64,000 nt of DNA from Bacillaceae bacterium JMAK1 (GTDB lineage Bacteria; Bacillota; Bacilli; Bacillales; Marinococcaceae). Positions 34,620-43,106 of the stretch are shown piece by piece. The stretch's first letter is position 1, and each line of letters opens with the position of its first letter. Made by a program: the position numbers and the translations under genes. The stretch covers positions 806,001-870,000 of the forward strand of contig JIBW01000002.1 in assembly GCA_012970285.1 (NCBI GenBank), written 5' to 3'. The notes beneath the pieces were generated by a model. The model was not told where the DNA came from. It saw only the letters and a program-made list of their open reading frames with translations, and ran no database searches.

Positions 34620-35972
34620 ATGACGAGTGTACCTACCACCGAGACGACTGAAGTGTTCGCATTTAATGAACGGTTAGTGTTAAGTTTTTGGGCGATTGGC
34701 ATGTGGCTAATGACGATGAATACGACGATGTTTAATGTCGCACTTCCGTTTGTCATACTTGATTTTCAGTTAACGTCATCTGTGGCAACTTGGATTGTAT
34801 CAGGCTATTCAATTGTCTTTGCAATTTCTGCATTAACATTTAGTCGTTTGTCTGATTATGTCCCGATTCGCAGGCTTATTAGTATTGGATTAATCATCTT
34901 AGGCATGTCGTCTTTGATCGGTTTTTTTGCGATGAACTTTACCACGCTTTTAATTGCTAGGCTTCTTCAAGCAATTGGTGCAAGTACATTGCCGTGTCTT
35001 GCTGTCGTTTTATCGTCAAAGTACATTCCGATTAGCAGACGAGGAAACGCAATGGCGATCATTGCGGCAGCTGCAGCGCTCGGGTTTGGGATGGGGCCTC
35101 TCGTTGGCGGCTTTTTCACAGAATTTTGGGGATGGAATTATTTATTTCTAGCGCCGTTTGTTGTACTCTTTATCCTTCCCGTTTTGCGAAAGCATTTACC
35201 TGAAGAATCAATTCAGCGAGTGCAATTTGATGGACTTGGAGCAATCCTCGTAGGGGTTGCGGTTGTCTCTACTCTCTTAGTCATTACGAGCGGTATTTTT
35301 GTCGCGATTGTCATAGCCATACCAGCATTTATACTTCTTTGGAAACACGTACACAGAACAGCCATTCCGTTTATTCAACCTGAACTTCTGCATAACCGTC
35401 GGTTTTTGATTTTAACGGTCTTTCCATTTACTTCATTCTTTATGAACTTCGCAACGATGTTTTCGATTCCCATCTTATTACTCGAATTGTTTAATCAAAA
35501 TCCGCTTCAAATTGGCTTAATTATGTTCCCAGGTGCGTTACTTGCAGCCATTTTAACGCAATCATCTGGGAAGTTGATCGACCATAAAGGTCCGCTTCTT
35601 GTCATGTTACTCGGTCTTTTATTACTTAGCTTTGCGACGATCTTCTTTGCACTATTTGCCAGTTACTCGACGTATGTATCACTCAGTCTCCTCGTCTTTA
35701 TGATTGCCGGCTCAAACATCTTAATGGCGAGTGCGAACAATGAAATTTCACGTGTACTCCCACAAACACTAATCGGTGCCGGAATGGGTGTCTCACAACT
35801 CGTCCAATTTATAGGTGGTGCATTTGGTGTTGGTGTGACTGGATTAATTCTTTCGCTACAGCAACACGTCGAAGCTGCACAAACGTTTCGAAACTTGTAT
35901 TTACTTCTGTTAATCTGGTTACTAGTTGCGACCGTTGTGTTTTTCGTTTATCGGAAAGCTAATAAAGAGTAA
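34620..35972 (+). CDS. MFS drug exporter
   Basis: A 450-residue major facilitator with about 12-14 hydrophobic helices. MNTTMFNVALPFVILDF in the first helix, LARLLQAIGAS-type motif C region (LIARLLQAIGASTLPCLAVV) and GFGMGPLVGGFF match the DHA2/tetracycline-type exporters. ATG 34620 follows GGAGG. It is probably controlled by the adjacent MarR protein. Substrate unknown. Confidence 0.83.
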   Translation: MTSVPTTETTEVFAFNERLVLSFWAIGMWLMTMNTTMFNVALPFVILDFQLTSSVATWIVSGYSIVFAISALTFSRLSDYVPIRRLISIGLIILGMSSLIGFFAMNFTTLLIARLLQAIGASTLPCLAVVLSSKYIPISRRGNAMAIIAAAAALGFGMGPLVGGFFTEFWGWNYLFLAPFVVLFILPVLRKHLPEESIQRVQFDGLGAILVGVAVVSTLLVITSGIFVAIVIAIPAFILLWKHVHRTAIPFIQPELLHNRRFLILTVFPFTSFFMNFATMFSIPILLLELFNQNPLQIGLIMFPGALLAAILTQSSGKLIDHKGPLLVMLLGLLLLSFATIFFALFASYSTYVSLSLLVFMIAGSNILMASANNEISRVLPQTLIGAGMGVSQLVQFIGGAFGVGVTGLILSLQQHVEAAQTFRNLYLLLLIWLLVATVVFFVYRKANKE

Positions 35973-36068
35973 AAAAAGATCTCTTGTTGGGTAAAAGAAT
36001 CACTTTACGCCTCTAGTGAAGAAAGGCGCTGGCTTTATATGCTTTACTAGTTGTTTAAATTCCATAAA

Positions 36069-36114
36069 AAAGCCATTCTATAAGAACACAATCGTGATCT
36101 CACGGAATGGCTTT
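36069..36114 (-). terminator. Terminator of the alicyclic acid operon
   Basis: On the minus strand AAAGCCATTC and GAATGGCTTT close a stem that contains an inner CGTGA-TCACG hairpin, followed by a T run. Confidence 0.75.
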
Positions 36115-36126
36115 CTCACCACACCC

Positions 36127-36867
36127 TTAAGCCATCGTCAATCCACCATTCACCGACAACGTTTGCCCTGTAATGTAATCCGCTTCTTTTGAGGCAAAAA
36201 ACGCAACGGCGTTGGCGATATCTTCGGCTTCGGCTAATCTTCGGAACGGTATGGCTTTCTCTAACGCTTTAACGATGCCCTCATTGTACGTACTAATTTC
36301 TTGAAGTAACGGCGTGTTGCTCGGTCCAGGGGCAATGCAGTTCACGTTAATTTTGTGGCGTGCCATTTCCCGAGCGAGTGTTTTTGTGAATGAAACAACG
36401 CCACCTTTAGCGGCTGAATAAACCGCTTCTCCCGATGAACCCACGCGCGCAGAGTCAGATGCCAAGTTGATCACCTTGCCTCCGTGACCCTGCTCGATCA
36501 TTTGTGGTAGGACCGTTTTACACGTATGAATTTGACCGAGCAAATTAATCGCGATTACTTTCTCCCACGTATTTGGTTCGCTATCCAAAAACGGTTCAAT
36601 CTTATCCCAACCAGCGTTGTTTATGAGAACATCGATTTGCCCGAACGCTTCGATCGCCTTGTTCGTTGCCCGCGATACATCTTTAAGGTTCGTCACATCA
36701 CAACGAACGGCAATCGCCTCTGTTTCTAATAGACTGACTGTTTCTTTAGCCGCATCTTGATCGATGTCTGTTACGACAACTTTCACTGCTTTTTGTGATA
36801 ATGTTTTCGCAATTTCACGGCCAATGCCTCGTCCTGCTCCTGTTACAAACGCAATTGTTTCTCCCAT
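36127..36867 (-). CDS. badH: SDR, probable 2-hydroxycyclohexanecarboxyl-CoA dehydrogenase (BadH)
   Basis: A 246-residue SDR with TGAGRGIG near residue 10, VVTDID near 33, INNAGWDKIEPF near 84, the Ser in LASDSARVG and YSAAK near 152. The INNAGWDKIEPF and VIAINLLGQIHTCK stretches are typical of BadH, which oxidises the ring hydroxyl of 2-hydroxycyclohexanecarboxyl-CoA to a ketone. It is last in a four-gene operon whose other members fit the same pathway. Assignment rests on motif and context. Confidence 0.8.
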   Translation of the reverse strand: MGETIAFVTGAGRGIGREIAKTLSQKAVKVVVTDIDQDAAKETVSLLETEAIAVRCDVTNLKDVSRATNKAIEAFGQIDVLINNAGWDKIEPFLDSEPNTWEKVIAINLLGQIHTCKTVLPQMIEQGHGGKVINLASDSARVGSSGEAVYSAAKGGVVSFTKTLAREMARHKINVNCIAPGPSNTPLLQEISTYNEGIVKALEKAIPFRRLAEAEDIANAVAFFASKEADYITGQTLSVNGGLTMA

Positions 36868-36878
36868 GTCCTCTCCTC

Positions 36879-38504
36879 CTAGTTTGCTTTTGTTTTTAAC
36901 ATGTCGCGTAATTTGTATTTTTGAACTTTCCCACTCGGCGTTCGCGGAAACTCTTCAATGACCTCGAGATACTCTGGCCAGTACTGCTTTGCGACTCCTT
37001 TATCTTTCAAATATGACTGCAATTTATTCAACGTTAAATGACTCGCTTTTGGAACTAACTCAACAATGGCACAAGCCTTCTCTTGGAGACGTTCGTCAGG
37101 AACTGCGACCACCTGGGCACCTTTAATATCGGGATGTTCGTATAAAACATTCTCGATATAAGCAACAGGAATGTTCTCGCCACCTCGAATAATAATGTCC
37201 TTATCTCTGCCCGTGATTCTCACATACCCATCAACATCAATGGTCGCTCGGTCTCCTGTAATGAACCAGTCATCTGTAAACTCAGACGCTGTTAATTCAG
37301 GTTGATGAAGATACCCGATGAAAAGTGCAGGACCTTTCACGAGTAATGAACCTTCTTCATTGGCCTCACATTCGTTTCCGTTTTCGTCCACCGTCTTAAT
37401 CATCATCCCCGGAAACGGACAACCGTCGGTCTCAGTTAATTTTTCTGTTGAATCATTCAGTTTTGTGAGTGTAACGAGACCATTTTCAGTTTGACCCCAG
37501 CCTGATAAAATCGTAAACGGCACGTTTTCTTTCGCTTCTTTTACGAGTGCCCGTGGAATTGGCGCACCGAGTGACACAAATGCTCGTAACGTTTTGAGAT
37601 TAAATGATTTCACATTTTCAAATTGCACCACATCTTGCAAGAAAGGCGTTGCACTCGCTGTGAATGTAATGCGTTCTTTTTCTACCGATTGCAAAAACTG
37701 CTCAGGGTTCCATATATCTTGGTACACAGCGGTGCCGCCAATCGTAGTAGGCAACCGCACGCCATAACCAAAGCCCGTCTGATGACCGAATGTTGAAGGC
37801 ATAAACATAACGTCTTCATCGGTTAAACGTAGTCGCTCAATCCAATAGTTCGTCGACATACAGAGCGTATTGTGCGTATGCATAACACCTTTCGGTAACC
37901 CGGTCGTGCCTGATGTGAAAATGATTTCAGTTACGTCATTTGGATCATGTGTTGTCTCGAGCGATTGATGATCTAAAGTATCTTCCCAATTGACTTCCGC
38001 CAATTCAGTAAACGCTTTCATTTCACCGGGTACTTCATCACCGATCACAAACACGTGATCTAGTTCTGGCCAGTCACCCCTCAACCGCTCAATCATGTCT
38101 GTGTAACAGAATCCTCTAAAATGATCCGGTATGACGATCATTTTAGAGCTTGCAGTCTTTACCATATAGCCAATCTCTCGGTCTCGGTAAATTGGAATGA
38201 GTGGATTTGTAATCGCCCCGAGCATCGTCGCCGCATAATGCACGATCACAAACTCATTCCAATTCGGTAGTTGAACACTAATTACATCGCCTTTTCGAAG
38301 ACCGTAGTGATACAGTCCAAGTGCCACGCGCTCCACCTTTTTAGAGAGTTCACTGTACGTATACCGACTACGACCATCAATGATCGCCTCTTTGTTCGGT
38401 GAATTTTCCACACATTGCTTTAAATAATCTAAGATCGTCTTATTTGGCCAAACCTTTTCATACTTTTGTAACGTCTTTGGAGGTACATGATTGGTTTCAG
38501 TCAC
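36879..38504 (-). CDS. aliA: Acyl-CoA synthetase, probable cyclohexanecarboxylate-CoA ligase (AliA)
   Basis: A 541-residue adenylate-forming enzyme: IIFTSGTTGLPKGVMHTH near residue 192, GWGQTENG near 335, TGDRATIDVDGYVRITGRDKD (quoted in part; near 415), the hinge, and the catalytic Lys in TPSGKVQKYKLRD near 525. The start is GTG at 38504 after AAGGGGG. It resembles AliA/short-chain acyl-CoA ligases and would activate an alicyclic acid. It lies between badI and badH. Confidence 0.8.
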   Translation of the reverse strand: MTETNHVPPKTLQKYEKVWPNKTILDYLKQCVENSPNKEAIIDGRSRYTYSELSKKVERVALGLYHYGLRKGDVISVQLPNWNEFVIVHYAATMLGAITNPLIPIYRDREIGYMVKTASSKMIVIPDHFRGFCYTDMIERLRGDWPELDHVFVIGDEVPGEMKAFTELAEVNWEDTLDHQSLETTHDPNDVTEIIFTSGTTGLPKGVMHTHNTLCMSTNYWIERLRLTDEDVMFMPSTFGHQTGFGYGVRLPTTIGGTAVYQDIWNPEQFLQSVEKERITFTASATPFLQDVVQFENVKSFNLKTLRAFVSLGAPIPRALVKEAKENVPFTILSGWGQTENGLVTLTKLNDSTEKLTETDGCPFPGMMIKTVDENGNECEANEEGSLLVKGPALFIGYLHQPELTASEFTDDWFITGDRATIDVDGYVRITGRDKDIIIRGGENIPVAYIENVLYEHPDIKGAQVVAVPDERLQEKACAIVELVPKASHLTLNKLQSYLKDKGVAKQYWPEYLEVIEEFPRTPSGKVQKYKLRDMLKTKAN

Positions 38505-38516
38505 TATGACGCCCCC

Positions 38517-39317
38517 TTAACTACGGAATTTTTGAAAATCGACCGGACGTTTTTCTAAAAAAGCATTTTTTCCTTCTTCAGATTCCTCACTATTGTAAAA
38601 CATCGCAAGGCTTCCCATCGCAAGTTGAGAAATTCCTGTAATACTTGCAGAATCAGCGTTAAACGAGTATTTTAGCATCTTAATTGCGGTTGGACTCTTC
38701 TCGAGAATTTTCCCCGCCCAATTTCTTGCTGCGTCTTGAAGCTCGTCTTGTGGAACGACTTTATTGACAAGTCCCATCTCTTTGCAATCCTCTGCACTGT
38801 ATTGCTCGCATAAATACCAAATTTCTCGCGCTTTTTTCTCACCAACAATCCTCGCTAGATACGCTGAACCAAAACCAGCATCGTAACTTCCAACCTTCGG
38901 TCCGCTTTGTCCAAACTTTGCTGTATCGGCAGCGATCGTTAAATCACAAATTACATGTAATACATGACCTCCACCGATTGCAAAGCCATTAACGGCAGCG
39001 ATTACAGGCTTCGGGATGTTTCGAATCGTTTGGTGAAGATTCTCGACTTCTAACCCGATGCCCATGCCAAGACCGCCTTGATCGTCATAGCCACCTTCAC
39101 CAGCTTTTTGTTTTTGATCACCACCGACGCAAAATGCTTTTTCTCCTTCGCCCGTTAAAATAACTGCTCCAACCGCGTTATCTTCCCACGCATCGCGAAA
39201 CGCAGCAATCAATTCACGGATCGTTAACCCTCTAAAAGCGTTATATACGTGGGGACGGTTAATCGTAATCGTTGCAATGCCTTCATGTTTCTCATAATTA
39301 ATGTCTTCAAAATACAT
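38517..39317 (-). CDS. badI: Crotonase-family ring-opening hydrolase, probable 2-ketocyclohexanecarboxyl-CoA hydrolase (BadI)
   Basis: A 266-residue crotonase-fold enzyme. GQSGPKVGSYDAGFGSAYLA near residue 150 and REIWYLCEQYSA near 178 are the MenB/BadI pattern rather than that of ordinary enoyl-CoA hydratases. No menaquinone genes are near and the neighbours are AliA, AliB and BadH, so BadI, which hydrolyses the ring to pimeloyl-CoA, is preferred over MenB. ATG 39317 follows AAAAGGGTG. Confidence 0.78.
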   Translation of the reverse strand: MYFEDINYEKHEGIATITINRPHVYNAFRGLTIRELIAAFRDAWEDNAVGAVILTGEGEKAFCVGGDQKQKAGEGGYDDQGGLGMGIGLEVENLHQTIRNIPKPVIAAVNGFAIGGGHVLHVICDLTIAADTAKFGQSGPKVGSYDAGFGSAYLARIVGEKKAREIWYLCEQYSAEDCKEMGLVNKVVPQDELQDAARNWAGKILEKSPTAIKMLKYSFNADSASITGISQLAMGSLAMFYNSEESEEGKNAFLEKRPVDFQKFRS

Positions 39318-39322
39318 GTTCA

Positions 39323-40510
39323 TCACCCTTTTACGTGTTCAGTTTGATTAGAATGTTGGTACGAACGATACGCTTTGCCAATTAGTTGCTTAGCAATGAC
39401 CATTTGATTTGCTTGTGCGGTTCCATCGCCAATTTCTAAGCCAATCACGTCACGTAGACGCTGCTCAAGTGGCATCTCTTTCGTGTATGCGTAATGCCCA
39501 TTTAGCAGTAAACATTCATGGATCGCTTCTTGACTGTATTTAGGACCGAGCCATTTAACGGTTGCAGCTTCTTTAGTATGACTACGCCCTTGATCACGAA
39601 GCCATAAACCTCGGTAGGCTTGCCATTTAAGCATTTCTAGTTGTTGATAGTGCGTCACAATTGGAAACGATACCCCTTGATACGTAGCGAGTGGTTGACC
39701 AAATGATTGTCTTGTTTTCACGTGTTGAATCGTCTCATCAAGGCTTTGAACTGCTGCACCAACACATTGAAGACCAATTAATAACCGACTAAGATCAAAG
39801 CCGTTCATCACTTGTTTAAAGCCTGCGTTTAGCTCACCAATCAGATAATTTTTTGGTACACGAACATCATTAAAATAAACAGAACCTCGACTAATAGCAA
39901 CATTGCCCATATCGTCATAACTTGAGCTCTCAACCCCGTCCAATTTTGAGGGCACGAGAAACGCGCTAATTCCTCGATTTCCAAGTGCTGGATCGGTCTT
40001 TGCAAAAACGACAAATGCGTCTGCCTCTGTAGCAACACTAATGCCTGATTTTTCACCATTAAGTACATACACATCACCGTCATCGACCGCTGACGTTTTA
40101 ATTCCTGCAGCATCTGTGCCTGCATCCGGTTCTGTAATGGCAATCCCCAAAATTTCTTCACCAGAAGCTAGTACTGGCAAGAACTCCTCTTTTAACTCTT
40201 CACTCGCATGCGTTGCAATTATTTCTCCAATGAGTGCATTAAGCATAACCGCATACGTTAAGTTAAAGTCCCCGCGACCAATTTCTTCAGCTGCAATTCC
40301 TGTTGTGACACAGTCGGCAGCGCTACCTCCAAATTGTTCTGGGACCCGAAGACCTGTAATTCCTACATCACCTAGACGCTTCCATAAGTGTCTTGGCAAT
40401 TTCTTCTCTTTATCCCATTTTGTATAACTGGGTAACAATTCTTCTGTTGCTAACTTTTTAAGTGTTCGCTTAAAATCCTCTTGCTCTTCTGTAAATGAAA
40501 AATCTAACAT
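39323..40510 (-). CDS. aliB: Acyl-CoA dehydrogenase, probable cyclohexanecarboxyl-CoA dehydrogenase (AliB)
   Basis: A 395-residue FAD-dependent acyl-CoA dehydrogenase: GITGLRVPEQFGGS near residue 50, GIAITEPDAGTD near 125, GEKSGISVATEADAFVVFAK near 155, and VKTRQSFGQPLATYQGVSFP near 275. ATG 40510 with AAAGGAGG is chosen; the reading frame is open much further upstream without a ribosome site. It is first in the operon and would introduce the ring double bond next to the thioester. Confidence 0.8.
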   Translation of the reverse strand: MLDFSFTEEQEDFKRTLKKLATEELLPSYTKWDKEKKLPRHLWKRLGDVGITGLRVPEQFGGSAADCVTTGIAAEEIGRGDFNLTYAVMLNALIGEIIATHASEELKEEFLPVLASGEEILGIAITEPDAGTDAAGIKTSAVDDGDVYVLNGEKSGISVATEADAFVVFAKTDPALGNRGISAFLVPSKLDGVESSSYDDMGNVAISRGSVYFNDVRVPKNYLIGELNAGFKQVMNGFDLSRLLIGLQCVGAAVQSLDETIQHVKTRQSFGQPLATYQGVSFPIVTHYQQLEMLKWQAYRGLWLRDQGRSHTKEAATVKWLGPKYSQEAIHECLLLNGHYAYTKEMPLEQRLRDVIGLEIGDGTAQANQMVIAKQLIGKAYRSYQHSNQTEHVKG

Positions 40511-40599
40511 GTTCGTTGCCTCCTTTCGCTTACTACTAAACATTGCAAATGCTATGCCAACGTTAAATTGCGATCTAAACGGAAAGTTGAACGTCGCTT

Positions 40600-40634
40600 T
40601 TCGCAATTTTGAGAATCATTATTATCATTGCGAA
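40600..40634. promoter_or_regulatory. Inverted repeat upstream of aliB
   Basis: TTCGCAAT (40600-40607) and ATTGCGAA (40627-40634) are perfect 8-bp arms, 19 bp apart, about 90 bp before the aliB start. The AT-rich centre (GAATCATTATTATCA) looks partly like a Fur box. It is a candidate operator for the operon. Confidence 0.4.
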
Positions 40635-40664
40635 TACAAATTAAGAATTTCTTTCATAGATCAA

Positions 40665-40697
40665 CAAAAAAACGCTCTCTATTGAGAACGCTTTTTC
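40665..40697 (-). terminator. Terminator of the 67-residue membrane protein gene
   Basis: On the minus strand AAGCGTTCTC and GAGAGCGTTT pair with two wobble pairs around AATA, followed by a T run. Confidence 0.7.
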
Positions 40698-40721
40698 ATC
40701 GATATACGTTGTTGAGGGTTG

Positions 40722-40925
40722 TCAGCCCAGTTCTTCTTTTTCATGCTTTTCCTTTCCTTTTGCTGATAGAAAAAAACCAATGACAAATCCGCCAATGGCA
40801 AAGCCAATTACGCCAATCCAGTACGGTTCACCACCAAGTAGCATACCGACTACAAACATGATGAACGCATGCAATAACGAAAAAAGAATGCCTCGCTTCA
40901 ACCGTCTAATTATATTAGGTTCCAT
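40722..40925 (-). CDS. Small two-helix membrane protein (67 residues), unknown
   Basis: Basic N-terminus (IIRRLKRG), then two hydrophobic helices (about residues 12-30 and 36-53) and a charged tail KGKEKHEKEELG. The ribosome site is weak. A terminator follows the stop and another hairpin lies upstream, so it looks like a monocistronic gene. Family unknown. Confidence 0.55.
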   Translation of the reverse strand: MEPNIIRRLKRGILFSLLHAFIMFVVGMLLGGEPYWIGVIGFAIGGFVIGFFLSAKGKEKHEKEELG

Positions 40926-40989
40926 ACAACGGTATACCCGTGTTTTACTTAAAATGAACGTAATCGCAAGAAAACAGGAATAAACATAT

Positions 40990-41027
40990 AAAAAACTACC
41001 ATAAACACGGGGTTCATGGTAGTTTTT
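40990..41027. terminator. Hairpin with A/T flanks
   Basis: AAAAAACTACCAT and ATGGTAGTTTTTT form a perfect stem with flanking A and T runs, able to act in either direction, between the small membrane gene and the dehydrogenase lipoprotein gene. Confidence 0.65.
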
Positions 41028-41050
41028 TATACTTTCTTATCTCTCAAAAA

Positions 41051-41093
41051 AGAAGCAGGCATTCATGGATTTCCAGGAATGCCTGCTTCTTTA
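41051..41093 (-). terminator. Terminator of the sugar dehydrogenase gene
   Basis: On the minus strand AGAAGCAGGCATTC and GAATGCCTGCTTCT pair perfectly and are followed by six T. Confidence 0.85.
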
Positions 41094-41158
41094 ATATTGT
41101 CAAGCGCCTTAAGTTAATGACATTAACATAAGCTTAGGTGCTTTTAGAGAGTAATAAA

Positions 41159-42538
41159 TTATTCAGCGTCGTCTTCGTCAGTCTCAACATCGTCTTCTTC
41201 TGTGTCTTCAACTGCGTCACCTTCACCTGCTGCAGTCACCTTATAAATCATACCGCCATCAGTGATTGCAATAAGCGCGCCATCCTCAGTTACAAGAATA
41301 TCACGGAAACGTTCGCCTTCTTCAGTTAATAGACGTTCTTCTCCAACGATGAGGTCATCTTCAATAACGACACGTACAATATAGCTCGGCGCTAAACCAC
41401 CGATGAACAAGTCGTTCTCCCATTCAGGAATTGCGTCGTTATCATAGAATGACATACCACTTGGTGCACTTGTTGGATCCCAATAATATACTGGTTCAAC
41501 AAAGCCTTGCGCATCGTGCTCTGAAATACCATCGTTGATTAAATCACCACTGTACTCGATACCATAAGAAACAATTGGCCATCCATAGTTATTACCTGGT
41601 TCAATAATATTCAGTTCATCCCCAGCTTGTGGACCGAATTCAACAATCCATAAGTCTCCTGTTTCAGGGTGGAAGTCCACACCTTGAATATTACGGTGAC
41701 CGTAGCTGTAAATACCATCTAGTGCGTCTTCATCTTCGATAAATGGATTCGTATCTACTGCTTCTCCATCTTGTGTAATGTGAATTACTTTACCTAAGTA
41801 AGCATCTAAGTCTTGTGCACGTTCGCGAATTGGATCATCTGAACGCTCACCAGTTGTTAAGAATAGGTTCTCTTCATCATCAAAGATAATACGTCCACCA
41901 TAGTGTAAGTCACCATCATAAGCTGGTTCCGCTTGGAAGATTACTTCAAAATCTTCAAGTGAGGCTTCATCTTCTGATAAAACACCTTTACCGACAGCAG
42001 TTACAGTACCATCTTCAAGATCTTGAGCAAACGTCATAAATACTAATCTTGATTCGTCAAAATCAGGTGCAATGGTTACATCAAGTAAACCACCTTGACC
42101 TTCGTTATTAACTTCTGGTGTACCTTCGATTGGATCTGAAACAGAGCCATCTTCAAGGTCTATAATAAGAAGTTCTGCTGAATCTCTTTGCGTAACAAGT
42201 AAGCGGTTTGTATCAAACTCTTCCATACCCCAAGACACGTCAAGGCCTTCAGCAACAACTTCCACATCAAGTTCTGCTTCAGTCTCTACTTCTGGTGCTC
42301 TTGTTTGTTCTGGAAATGCTGGTTCAAACTCAGTAACTTTTGGTTCAGATTCTGCACTTGTATCTGAACTTTCATCATCGCCCTCGTCAGCGCCCTCATC
42401 AGCACTTTCTTCTGTTTCAGCATCCGAGTCATCAGTTGATTCTTCGTCTGAAGTATCACCATTGCCACATGCTGCCAAAGTCAATACAAAGATCAGCATT
42501 GTAAAGAACATTAATCTTGACCACGAACCTTTTGTCAT
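41159..42538 (-). CDS. PQQ-dependent sugar dehydrogenase-like lipoprotein
   Basis: A 459-residue lipoprotein. The signal peptide ends LTLAAC (Cys 24 or so), followed by a very acidic linker of about 45 residues, then a six-bladed glucose/sorbosone dehydrogenase propeller: EGLDVSWGMEEF near 100, GGLLDVTIAPDF near 150, DLHYGGRIIFDDEENLFLTT near 210, YSYGHRNIQGVDFHP near 275 and a WPIVSYGIEYSG strand near 320. The conserved active-site His and Arg are in these motifs. The C-terminal tail is again acidic (DTEEDDVETDEDDAE). It probably oxidises sugars outside the cell. ATG 42538 follows GGAGG. Confidence 0.85.
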   Translation of the reverse strand: MTKGSWSRLMFFTMLIFVLTLAACGNGDTSDEESTDDSDAETEESADEGADEGDDESSDTSAESEPKVTEFEPAFPEQTRAPEVETEAELDVEVVAEGLDVSWGMEEFDTNRLLVTQRDSAELLIIDLEDGSVSDPIEGTPEVNNEGQGGLLDVTIAPDFDESRLVFMTFAQDLEDGTVTAVGKGVLSEDEASLEDFEVIFQAEPAYDGDLHYGGRIIFDDEENLFLTTGERSDDPIRERAQDLDAYLGKVIHITQDGEAVDTNPFIEDEDALDGIYSYGHRNIQGVDFHPETGDLWIVEFGPQAGDELNIIEPGNNYGWPIVSYGIEYSGDLINDGISEHDAQGFVEPVYYWDPTSAPSGMSFYDNDAIPEWENDLFIGGLAPSYIVRVVIEDDLIVGEERLLTEEGERFRDILVTEDGALIAITDGGMIYKVTAAGEGDAVEDTEEDDVETDEDDAE

Positions 42539-42657
42539 TATTTTTCCTCCCAATTTCTAAATTATTAAACTGAATATATGATACGAAAGTCTCAAACGAT
42601 TTTTGATACTGAGTTTTAGGTGACTGAACTTTAGTAACAAAATGAAACTCCTTTGAA

Positions 42658-42686
42658 ATAATAGCAAAATTATCTCCGGATTGCAA
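42658..42686 (-). promoter_or_regulatory. Promoter of the sugar dehydrogenase gene
   Basis: On the minus strand, TTGCAA (42681-42686), 17 bp and TATTAT (42658-42663), giving a leader of about 110 nt. Confidence 0.55.
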
Positions 42687-42689
42687 AGG

Positions 42690-43106
42690 AATTGATAGCA
42701 TGGCTGCATTGTAAAAATTTGCAGATTTCTATCAAAACGATTAGGATATTAAACATTCAAACCACACAAAATTACGATCTAGAATTAATGCCAGAAAATA
42801 AGCACTAGCAAGAGCCGATGCTTTAAATCTGTTAATTGTGAGGTTCAAACTGATTTGAACCAACTTGAATTAAAAAACCTCTGTAAACGTTGATGCAATA
42901 AGAAATTGATTAACGTTTTGAGAACCAAGGTGCACGACGCACTGCTTTAAGACCATATTTTCCCTTCACTTATGTCGAGTTCAAATTCTCCAACCGAGAG
43001 ATTATGGTTTTTTTATCTATAATCAGCAATTCAACGGATATTTCTCCTACAAGAGGAAAATCTTCTTCCACTACTACACACAAATTATTGCCAAAAATAA
43101 CGATGG
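42690..43106. other. Gene-free AT-rich stretch
   Basis: About 415 bp without a convincing reading frame. It contains one perfect hairpin, GGTTCAAA-CTGA-TTTGAACC (42842-42861), not followed by a T run. The part next to 43106 is the 3' flank of the sortase gene. No RNA gene was recognised. Confidence 0.5.

Noticed and set aside
38517..39317. MenB (naphthoate synthase)
   Set aside because: The motif pattern is shared by MenB and BadI, but all neighbours fit alicyclic acid degradation and no men genes are near.
40612..40632. Fur box upstream of aliB
   Set aside because: Only one half fits the 7-1-7 Fur consensus and no iron-related gene is adjacent; the flanking inverted repeat is the stronger signal.
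42842..42861. Perfect hairpin as terminator or small RNA
   Set aside because: No T run or promoter nearby; kept only as a note in the gap entry.
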